Origin: Pontibacter sp. HSC-14F20 | Lineage (GTDB): Bacteria > Bacteroidota > Bacteroidia > Cytophagales > Hymenobacteraceae | Direction of reading: 5' to 3' | Length of the DNA stretch: 64,000 nt | Assembly (NCBI RefSeq): GCF_019599265.1 | Contig: NZ_JAHZTC010000021.1 | Location: 1 to 64,000, forward strand | Shown here: piece after piece, positions 56,293 to 62,969 of the stretch | Position numbering within the stretch: the stretch's first letter is position 1 | Layout: every line of letters starts with the position of its first letter | The notes under the pieces: generated by a model | Database searches by the model: none | The model's input: only the letters and a program-made list of their open reading frames with translations | Told to the model about the DNA's origin: nothing | Program-made: the position numbers and the translations under genes

Positions 56293-56640
56293 AGCTTGGA
56301 AAGGTTTAGCGTCGTAAATAATTATAAGCTTAAGCTTGTGAGTTTACTATACGGCCGCAATTTGCAGAGGTTTAAAAATATAACTTTTATTAGATAAAGT
56401 ATATATAGTAAGATATAATATAAGGCACATATATAATATTTAAGATATTTGTATTGCTTGCAACTGGTGTATTTTCTTTAGTGCAATTTGCAGAAACAAA
56501 TAAAAGAGGCTCGAAAACACAATTAGGAGGCACTTCCCGTAACGATTTTAAAAAATATAGGTAATCTTAGGGAGGGTGATGCTATCTTATATCATCATAC
56601 CTATAGAGTAAGCATACAACCAGCATTAAAAGAAGCACCC
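56293..56640. other. AT-rich intergenic region
   Basis: 348 bp divergent region with a very AT-rich tract (about 56375-56455). It must carry the promoters of the DUF892 and cyanophycinase genes, but I could not place them. No RNA gene was recognised. Confidence 0.5.
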
Positions 56641-57537
56641 GTGGATAGACCAAAAGGAAAGCTGATAGCCATTGGCGGAAATGAAGATAAAGGCTCATAC
56701 CCGAACCCAAAACACAAAAAGAAATACTACTTAGATTTCTTTGAGTTGGGCATACTCAAACGCTTCCTGAACGAAATCCCAGTGTCAAGCCCTACTATTG
56801 AGGTCATCACGACGGCTTCACTTATACCTGAGGAGGTGGGCGAACGCTACGAAAGTGCATTCGGAATTCTGGGGTGTGAGCATGTGAATATGATGCACAT
56901 CCGGGAAGAAGAAGATGCCCTGCAACCTGCATACCTGGAGCGCATCCGCAACGCCAATGGCGTCATGTTCAGCGGTGGCGACCAGTCACGACTCACCCGC
57001 ATTTTTGGTGGCACTGAATTTTTACAGATCATAAAGGACAGATACTGGAACGAGAACTTTGTCGTAGCCGGAACCAGTGCAGGAGCTATGGCGATGTCAG
57101 AGATCATGATCAAGGGAGGCAGTTCTACGGAATCGCTGCTGCGGGGCTCTGTTAAGATGGGACATGGCTTCGGACTTATCAGTGGGGTTATTATCGACTC
57201 GCACTTCGTGATCCGGGGACGATTCGGGCGCCTGATGGAAGCCGTGGTGACACATCCCAAAACAGTAGGTATAGGCCTGGGCGAAGACACCGGCGTGCTG
57301 ATTACAGACGGGCACATGATTGAGACAATTGGCTCCAACCTTGTAGTGGTCGTGGACGGGCACGGCGTGGAGTATACGAACATCAATGAAATTGAAGCCG
57401 GACGCCCGGTATCCATTGCAGGTATGATGATGCACGTGCTGGCCAAGGGAAACGTGTTCAACATCAACTCGCGCGCCTTTTACAAAGACATGAAGGACGT
57501 GGAGAAAAATGAACTGGCATCTGAGTCGAGAAGCTAG
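56641..57537 (+). CDS. cphB: Cyanophycinase (peptidase S51)
   Basis: A 298-aa serine peptidase of family S51. The nucleophile is S146 in GTSAG (144-148). KLIAIGGNEDKG at the start and FSGGDQSRL (about 110-118) are typical. Cyanophycinase cleaves the Asp-Arg polymer cyanophycin into beta-Asp-Arg dipeptides. The start is GTG 56641. Its stop overlaps that of the converging isoaspartyl peptidase gene by 4 bp. Together the two enzymes could degrade cyanophycin to aspartate and arginine. No cyanophycin synthetase is in the window, so the polymer may come from outside the cell or the enzyme may have another role. Confidence 0.87.
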   Translation: MDRPKGKLIAIGGNEDKGSYPNPKHKKKYYLDFFELGILKRFLNEIPVSSPTIEVITTASLIPEEVGERYESAFGILGCEHVNMMHIREEEDALQPAYLERIRNANGVMFSGGDQSRLTRIFGGTEFLQIIKDRYWNENFVVAGTSAGAMAMSEIMIKGGSSTESLLRGSVKMGHGFGLISGVIIDSHFVIRGRFGRLMEAVVTHPKTVGIGLGEDTGVLITDGHMIETIGSNLVVVVDGHGVEYTNINEIEAGRPVSIAGMMMHVLAKGNVFNINSRAFYKDMKDVEKNELASESRS

Positions 57538-58460
57538 TCTTTGTAGATCGCTACTCTACCCACTTTGCCGCTGCTGCGATAGCCCCTGTACATGCCCTCA
57601 GAGTTAAAAGGCAGGGCTAGTTCCCCTTTTCCGTCTACAGCGATCAAACCACCTTCGCCGCCAAATTTGACAAGTTTGTTCATCACCACTTCATCGCAGG
57701 CCTCCTGCAAGGTATAGCCTTTGTACTCCATCAGGCAGGAAATATCATAGGCCACCACGGCCCTTATAAAATACTCGCCATGTCCGGTGCAGGAAATGGC
57801 GCAGGTCTTGTTGTTAGCATAAGTCCCGGAGCCGATCAAAGGGCTGTCGCCTATTCGGTTGTAGTTTTTGTTGGTCATGCCGCCTGTGGAGGTCGCTGCC
57901 GCCAGGTCCCCATTCGAATCGCGGGCTACGGCGCCTACTGTTCCGAATTTTCTTTCCTCGGTATGGTCGAGTATAAAAATGTCTGTATCGCGCACATCAC
58001 GCCACTGCTTGTAGCGGTGCTGATCATAAAAATACTCTTCGGATTCAAAAGCGATATTGTACTTGCGGGCAAACTCCTCTGCTCCATAACCGCTCAGAAA
58101 CACGTGATCCGAGTGTTCCAGAATGGCTCTTGTGAGACGGACGGGATTGCGGATACTGCGTATACCTGCCACAGCGCCGGCTTCCAGTGTTTTACCACAC
58201 ATAATGGCCGCATCCATTTCGTGCTTGCCTTCTTTTGTAAATACCGAGCCGCGGCCTGCATTAAAAAGAGGTGAATCTTCCAGCAACACGACTGCCAGCT
58301 CTACGGCATCGAGGGCAGTGCCTCCCTTCTCAAGGACGCTGAAGCTCTCGCTAATAGCATGTGACAAGGCTCGTTTGTAGGCTTTCTCTAATTCCGGCGT
58401 CATGGAGGCGGGTGTGATGGTGCCGGCCCCTCCGTGTATGGCAATGGCTAGGTTTTGCAT
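57534..58460 (-). CDS. Isoaspartyl peptidase / plant-type L-asparaginase
   Basis: A 308-aa Ntn-hydrolase of the isoaspartyl peptidase/asparaginase family (IaaA type). It matures by self-cleavage before T174 in the motif FGTVGAVARDSNG. The N-terminal AIAIHGGAGTI and the later TSTGGMTNKNYNRIGDSPLIGSGTYA are signatures. It hydrolyses beta-aspartyl dipeptides, including those released by cyanophycinase. It converges on the cyanophycinase gene with the stop codons sharing CTAG. Confidence 0.92.
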   Translation of the reverse strand: MQNLAIAIHGGAGTITPASMTPELEKAYKRALSHAISESFSVLEKGGTALDAVELAVVLLEDSPLFNAGRGSVFTKEGKHEMDAAIMCGKTLEAGAVAGIRSIRNPVRLTRAILEHSDHVFLSGYGAEEFARKYNIAFESEEYFYDQHRYKQWRDVRDTDIFILDHTEERKFGTVGAVARDSNGDLAAATSTGGMTNKNYNRIGDSPLIGSGTYANNKTCAISCTGHGEYFIRAVVAYDISCLMEYKGYTLQEACDEVVMNKLVKFGGEGGLIAVDGKGELALPFNSEGMYRGYRSSGKVGRVAIYKD

Positions 58461-58585
58461 GATTAACAGGTGCGTTTTAGTTAGCTCCTACGCCTGTTGC
58501 AGCCTGCCTGTTTTAAAAGGGTGTCAATAGGGTAAAAAATTAAAAAAGCTGGCATTTTTCGGTCCCCCCGAAACCAAAGATTTTG

Positions 58586-58593
58586 TATATTTG
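58586..58593 (+). promoter_or_regulatory. Possible -7 box of the DUF3127 gene
   Basis: TATATTTG matches TAnnTTTG and lies 37 bp before ATG 58630. A T-run at 58553-58558 lies roughly where a -33 element would be expected. Confidence 0.4.
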
Positions 58594-58629
58594 TCCTTAG
58601 ATCAATCTATTCATTATAAAGTTTATTTT

Positions 58630-59007
58630 ATGTCGTTTGATATTCAAGGAAAGCTGTACGAAGTGTTTGAGGAACAGCAGGTAAGTGAAAAATTCAGAAA
58701 GCGTGAGTTTGTGCTTGAGATTCCGGATGGTTCGTTCACGCAATACTGCAAGTTCCAACTGACGCAAGACAAGTGTAACCTGATCGACAACTACAAGCAG
58801 GGTGACGAAGTAAAAGTTACGTTTAACCTGACAGGCAAACCGTTCACAAAGAACGGACAGACCATGTACTTCACCAATCTGCAGGCATGGCGTATCGAGG
58901 GTGCTGCCGCTACTGGTGGTTTTGGCACTCCGGCTGGTGCTCCTGCGCAGGAATCAGCGGCTCCTTCTTTCTACAGCAGCGACGCAGACAACGATCTGCC
59001 TTTCTAA
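58630..59007 (+). CDS. DUF3127 protein, probably OB-fold
   Basis: A 125-aa protein of the DUF3127 family common in Bacteroidota. The beta-rich body resembles a single-stranded-DNA-binding OB fold (QYCKFQLTQDKCNLIDNYKQGDEVKVTFNLTGK). It is followed by a flexible Gly/Ala tail and an acidic end, DADNDLPF, that matches the acidic C-terminal tip by which SSB proteins recruit partners. ATG 58630 (MSFDIQGKLYEVFEEQ) is preferred to an upstream start. A binding role for DNA or RNA is inference. Confidence 0.85.
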   Translation: MSFDIQGKLYEVFEEQQVSEKFRKREFVLEIPDGSFTQYCKFQLTQDKCNLIDNYKQGDEVKVTFNLTGKPFTKNGQTMYFTNLQAWRIEGAAATGGFGTPAGAPAQESAAPSFYSSDADNDLPF

Positions 59008-59028
59008 TAGCATATTGCGTATAAACAG

Positions 59029-59056
59029 AGCGAGCCCCGACAGGCTCGCTTTTTTT
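59029..59056 (+). terminator. Terminator of the DUF3127 gene
   Basis: AGCGAGCC (59029-59036) pairs with GGCTCGCT (59043-59050), followed by Ts to 59056. Confidence 0.88.
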
Positions 59057-59158
59057 ATGCTTTACCGGCAAAGTTTTCGGCTGGCTTTTCAAAACCTGGA
59101 TTTCAACGATTAGTTTCTTATAACAAGGTATAGCCGCTATACCTACAGCCTTCTGACT

Positions 59159-59779
59159 ATGGACGATTTACAGCGCCTGATCTGGCAGGGCGAAAATGAT
59201 CAGGTAGATTTCAAGCAACGCGTCACCCAGCCTGATAAAATAGCCCGCACACTGGTTTCCTTTGCCAACACGCGCGGAGGAATGATCCTGATCGGTGTGA
59301 AAGACGATGGCAAGGTAGTCGGCGTAGACCCGGAGGAAGAAAAGCACACCCTGGAACTGGCCGCTGGATTTTACTGTGATCCTCCACTGTTGCTCAGTTA
59401 TGAAGAAGTAGAACTGGACGGCCGCACTATCCTGAAAGTGACGGTACCTGAAAGCAGCACCAAGCCACATTTTGCAAAAGTGAAGGAAGATGACTGGAGA
59501 GGCTATGTGCGGGTAAAGGATACCAGTGTGCAGACCAGTAAGATGGTAGAGAAGTCCATGGAGACAGATGAACCCACTTTTGAGCGCATCCCCCTTGACC
59601 GCCACGAACTTGCCGTGTTAGATTATCTGGCGCTCAACCGCCGTGTCACGCTCCGGCAGTATATGAAGATTGCCAATCTTTCTGAAAGAAGAGCTTACCG
59701 GATGCTGGTGAAGCTGGTGATTCATGGGTATGTGCGGCTGCATGATAAGGAAAAGGAGGAGTATTATACTTTGAGTTAA
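59159..59779 (+). CDS. AlbA_2/Schlafen-type ATP-binding domain protein with winged helix
   Basis: A 206-aa protein. Residues 1-130 are an AlbA_2 (AAA_4, Schlafen-like) domain: ENDQVDFKQRV, FANTRGGMILIGVKDDGKVVGV and WRGYVRVKDTSV. Residues about 145-206 form a winged helix (LDYLALNRRVTLRQYMKIANLSERRAYRMLVKLVIHGYV). Such proteins bind nucleic acids and are often annotated as transcriptional regulators. Two heptamer copies in opposite orientation lie just upstream (59127 and about 59138). Confidence 0.82.
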   Translation: MDDLQRLIWQGENDQVDFKQRVTQPDKIARTLVSFANTRGGMILIGVKDDGKVVGVDPEEEKHTLELAAGFYCDPPLLLSYEEVELDGRTILKVTVPESSTKPHFAKVKEDDWRGYVRVKDTSVQTSKMVEKSMETDEPTFERIPLDRHELAVLDYLALNRRVTLRQYMKIANLSERRAYRMLVKLVIHGYVRLHDKEKEEYYTLS

Positions 59780-59981
59780 TCATATTATATGGTGCGAGCG
59801 TCCTCGCTCGTGTCTGGTAGAGGGAACTCCGCCCCAGGTATAGCTTTTTAGCTTTTACCTTTTGCAGGTAGAGCAAAGCGTATTATTTTATAGCTTCGCC
59901 TGTGCGGCGGGCACTCACTTTTTGTCTTGACACAAAAAGTAAGCAAAAAGGTCAAGAGCCTCCAAATCGAGGGCCCCTACC
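59780..59981. repeat. Dispersed-type intergenic repeat, left part, interrupted by the IS4 element
   Basis: Non-coding DNA with a hairpin CGAGCG/CGCTCG (59795-59810) and an inverted segment TTTTTGTCTTGACACAAAAA at about 59920-59939. This resembles intergenic repeats found in related genomes (from memory, not checked). The sequence continues at 61224 after the IS4 element if one copy of the target duplication is removed. Confidence 0.5.
59973..59981. repeat. Left target-site duplication of the IS4-type element
   Basis: GCCCCTACC, identical to 61215-61223 on the other side of the element. Confidence 0.9.
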
Positions 59982-61214
59982 CACTACTGTTCGAAACGTG
60001 TTCAGGTGACGAATTTCTCCATTTTAGCGGGGTCTCCCCCGCAGAGCAGCACGATTTGCCTCACCACCTCCACGTCCAGCTCCTGTGCAAAGCGCAGTTT
60101 GGCGCGACGGTCGCTGTCGAGCTTGTTGAGCTTGCGGTAGACGATGAGCAGCAGGGCCACGATCAGGGTCATGTAGAGCATGACCTGAATGCCGTTCTCG
60201 TTGCGGGTGACCAGGTGCTCGAGCTGCAGGTGCTGTTTTAAGAACTTGATGAGCACCTCGATCTGCCAGCGCTCCTTGTAGATAGCCGCTACCTGGTAGG
60301 CATCCAGCCAGGCGATGTTGGTGACAAAGCAGATCTGCTCCCCCGATTCCAGGGTGGCCTTGACCAGGCGCAGGGGCTTTTCGAGGTAGCTTCCGGGCTT
60401 TTCCCGGAAGCTCACCCAGGCATCGCTCAGCACGGTGAGGGTCGTCCCCTCGGGCCGCTGCCCCACGGCCAGCCGCTCCTGCTCCAGGCAGTGGGAGCCC
60501 ACCTTGCAGCGCGTGACAAAGAGGCGGCCCCGCTCGTCGAGCTCCTTGAGCGCTTTGCGCGACTGCACGCCCCGCTCGAAGACGACGATGCCCGAGCGGG
60601 AGATCTCACTGGAGAGGATCGTCTCGGGCAGGGCGCAGTCCTCGCTCAGGGCCTGGCGGTTGGTGAACACGCGCACCTGGCAGGGCAGGCTGCCTTTCAT
60701 GGCCAACGTGCACTTGAGCTGGCAACTGTCCTTGCTGCCCGAGCGTGTGCGCATGCTCCAGGCCACCAGCCGGGCCGAGACGGCGATCAGGGTGGAGTCG
60801 TAGCGCACCAGCGCCCCCTCTTGGCCCAGCAGGCGGTTGAAGCGCTTGAAGAGCAGCTCGAAGATGGCCCGAAAGAAGTCGGGCCGCATGGTCACGATCC
60901 GGTCGCGGATGGAATTGTGGCGTGTGGTCTGCCCTTGCCCCAGCTCAGCCAGGGTCCGGAACTGCATAGAGCAGTAGAGCTCCTCCATCACCCGAAGGCT
61001 CGCCCGGCCTCCTTCCAGCAGCGAGAGCAGCAGCAGCTGGAACATCACCCGCCCGCTGAGCTTCTTGACCTGGTGGTCCACCCGGGTCTGGGCTGCCAGC
61101 TGCGAAAGATCCGCTTCAGGGATAAATGCCAATAAGTCCTTCGCCTTCATATCAGCCTCCTTTCATGTATGCCCGTTACATAATACGAACTTGACAAGGT
61201 TTCGAACAGTAGTG
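59982..61214 (-). mobile_element. Complete IS4-type insertion sequence
   Basis: 1233 bp bounded by perfect 16-bp inverted ends, CACTACTGTTCGAAAC (59982-59997) and its complement (61199-61214). It is flanked by a 9-bp direct repeat GCCCCTACC (59973-59981, 61215-61223). It holds one intact transposase gene. The element is GC-rich and lacks the iterated heptamer found throughout the rest of the window. Clean ends and an exact duplication mark a recent insertion. Confidence 0.93.
60002..61150 (-). CDS. IS4-family DDE transposase
   Basis: A 382-aa transposase that fills the IS element. The N-terminal helical domain (AFIPEADLSQLAAQTRVDHQVKKLSGR) resembles the DUF4372-type leader. The catalytic core has an acidic residue in VRYDSTLIAVSA, another in GIVVFERGVQSRKAL or nearby, and the glutamate of the YREK-like motif in YKERWQIEVLIKFLKQHL. 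No stop or shift breaks it, so it is probably active. The family is IS4 by motif; the subgroup needs an ISfinder comparison. Confidence 0.9.
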   Translation of the reverse strand: MKAKDLLAFIPEADLSQLAAQTRVDHQVKKLSGRVMFQLLLLSLLEGGRASLRVMEELYCSMQFRTLAELGQGQTTRHNSIRDRIVTMRPDFFRAIFELLFKRFNRLLGQEGALVRYDSTLIAVSARLVAWSMRTRSGSKDSCQLKCTLAMKGSLPCQVRVFTNRQALSEDCALPETILSSEISRSGIVVFERGVQSRKALKELDERGRLFVTRCKVGSHCLEQERLAVGQRPEGTTLTVLSDAWVSFREKPGSYLEKPLRLVKATLESGEQICFVTNIAWLDAYQVAAIYKERWQIEVLIKFLKQHLQLEHLVTRNENGIQVMLYMTLIVALLLIVYRKLNKLDSDRRAKLRFAQELDVEVVRQIVLLCGGDPAKMEKFVT

Positions 61215-61223
61215 GCCCCTACC
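61215..61223. repeat. Right target-site duplication of the IS4-type element
   Basis: GCCCCTACC, identical to 59973-59981. Confidence 0.9.
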
Positions 61224-61279
61224 CCCACTCGCTGGCCGCTCAAACAGTGGATTGTCGTAATGGTGCACCGGGCTATTGC

Positions 61280-61349
61280 TATAGCTTCGTAGTTTCGGCG
61301 AAAGTTAGTCTTTCTAAACCTTTCAGGGGTAGTTTACTACGAAGCTATA
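61280..61349. repeat. 14-bp perfect inverted repeat between the two insertion elements
   Basis: TATAGCTTCGTAGT (61280-61293) and ACTACGAAGCTATA (61336-61349) are exact inverted copies around 42 nt. No gene is inside. It could be the hairpin of a dispersed repeat or the ends of a tiny element. The right arm overlaps a copy of the iterated heptamer. Confidence 0.65.
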
Positions 61350-61387
61350 CCTAACAACTGGTAGCGGCTAAAACTCCCCTTTGAAGG

Positions 61388-62031
61388 CAGGGCTGTTACG
61401 TTCTAGTTATCTGGTTCATTTTGCCAATTTTATTAGCCAGGGCAATGGTTGCCTCCTTCAAGGACCCAAAGCCGCAGCTGCGCATCAGGTTGATAGCCAC
61501 GTTGAGCAGCAGGGAGCGGTTCTCGGCCCCTTGCGGATGCGGCACTTGTCCTCCCCGAACGTGACGTCCTTCTGCCAGTGCAGCCGGGTCACTGGCTGCT
61601 GATGTAGTAGCTGGACTGCTCACCGTCGAGCGCAGGCTCTTGCCCTCCACGCTCAGCCACCGGCCCGACCAGTCCACGTACTGCCCGCTCCACCGGGAGA
61701 AGGCGCGGCTCAGGGCCTCAAAGTCCAGCCGCTGCAGGATGTCGCGCAGGGGCACGTAGCTGGGCACCCGCGCCTTGGCCAGGCCCAGGAAGGCCACCAG
61801 CTCCTGGCGGTTGTGGTGCACAAAGCGCCCCAGCTCGCGGTAGGCGCAGCAGCCGCTCATCATGCCCATCACCACCATGCACAGGGTCTCGGCCAGCGCG
61901 TGACGCAGCCCCGCCTGCCGCCGCGGATCGGCCACCTCCCGCAGAAAACTAATCAAATCTCGCTACTTCCATCGCCCTAAATCATAATGCTAAATACAAT
62001 AGCTTACGAATTTTAGAACCTAACGGCCCTG
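61388..62031 (-). mobile_element. Internally deleted ISAs1-type element with intact ends
   Basis: The element starts CAGGGCTGTTACGTTCTAG (61388-61406) and ends with the imperfect complement (about 62013-62031, with three mismatches). It is flanked by an 11-bp direct repeat CCCTTTGAAGG (61377-61387 and 62032-62042). At 644 bp it is about half the usual ISAs1 length. It encodes only the first and last parts of a transposase. The intact ends and target repeat mean it could still be moved by a full-length relative. Confidence 0.75.
61396..61956 (-). pseudogene. ISAs1-family transposase, internal deletion
   Basis: A 186-aa remnant. Residues 1 to about 112 match the N-terminal part of ISAs1 (DDE_Tnp_1-associated) transposases: DPRRQAGLRHALAETLCMVV, MSGCCAYRELGRF, and WLSVEGKSLRSTV. 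Residues about 150-186 match the C-terminal end (RSLLLNVAINLMRSCGFGSLKEATIALANKIGKM). Between them roughly 150-200 residues with most of the DDE core are missing, replaced by a short odd joint. Full-length relatives are about 370 aa, so it is inactive. Confidence 0.82.
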
Positions 62032-62217
62032 CCCTTTGAAGGGGGCAGGTAGATGTTAATTGTGCATGTGAAGCGGCAGATACAACGCGATACCTGAAGA
62101 ATGAAGACAACAGAATTCCCCTTCCTGCTTTGGGGTTAGGAGAGATAATTCTTCTCCAATCGTGCACCAAAATCCTGTTAATCCTCTAAACTTAAAAATC
62201 CTGATCCAGTTAACACC

Positions 62218-62697
62218 CTACTCCTTAAAATTCCGAGTTAAATTCAGCTTTACCTCATTCCCCTTTTCATAGTACTCAGTATGGGTGAGTTGGCCGGCTC
62301 GGTTGTATACCTGCCAGGTGCCGAACCAGTAGTAATGGATCACGCGCTCCGTCTCGACTGTTCTGGCCATACCTTGTTTCTCCAGTTCGCCGTTGTCGTG
62401 GAATAGCTTGACTAGGAACTCTGTGGAATTGGGCTTGTGGTACTCGATTTTCCGGAGACTGCCATCAGGGTAGTAATAGCGCCACTTGCCCCGCTCCTGC
62501 CCGTGCTTGAACCGGCCATTGCGCAACAGCGTGGTATTATCTGGCAGGTATAGCTTCCAGCGCCCATGGTGACGACCTTCCTTATCAAAACGGTTGATCT
62601 TGAAGGGCCATATTCCGTTTTTAGGTTTCGCCTGTGCCTGCAAGGTCAGTGGTATGGCTAGCAGCAGCAGCAAAAAGAAGGTATAAAAGGTTTTCAT
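62218..62697 (-). CDS. Secreted MORN-type repeat protein
   Basis: A 159-aa protein with a signal peptide (to about residue 21, LQAQA) and MORN_2-like repeats as in the YwqK group: HHGRWKLYLPDNTTLLRNGRFKHGQERGKWRYYYPDGSLRKIEY, then HDNGELEKQGM and FGTWQVYNRAGQLTHTEYY. The role is unknown. Annotation pipelines often call these antitoxins, but nothing here supports a toxin partner. It is divergent from the phoH-like gene across about 270 bp. Confidence 0.8.
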   Translation of the reverse strand: MKTFYTFFLLLLLAIPLTLQAQAKPKNGIWPFKINRFDKEGRHHGRWKLYLPDNTTLLRNGRFKHGQERGKWRYYYPDGSLRKIEYHKPNSTEFLVKLFHDNGELEKQGMARTVETERVIHYYWFGTWQVYNRAGQLTHTEYYEKGNEVKLNLTRNFKE

Positions 62698-62969
62698 ACG
62701 CCCAATCCGTTTTTTTCAGGTTATACCTTATGCATTAAACAATCCATAACCTGCACGTCGACAAATATACTTATTTTTTTGTAACAACTAACTATTTAGT
62801 TATACCTGTTTAATCTGTAACCAATTCTGAATCAATCTACTATTTTTTAAAAATTCTTCCATTCTATAACAGCGCCTGTGCGGCTCATGAATTTGACTCT
62901 TAGAGGGATAGACTAAGCGCTATGTATTTGCGTAAAAAGGAGAAGTCTACCCACTTTAGCCCTACCCTT

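Noticed and set aside
60491..61135. 214-codon open frame opposite the IS4 transposase
   Set aside because: Ala/Gly/His-rich translation typical of a GC-rich antisense strand.
62218..62697. Toxin-antitoxin antitoxin (YwqK label)
   Set aside because: It has a signal peptide and no toxin gene beside it; the label derives from a repeat type only.
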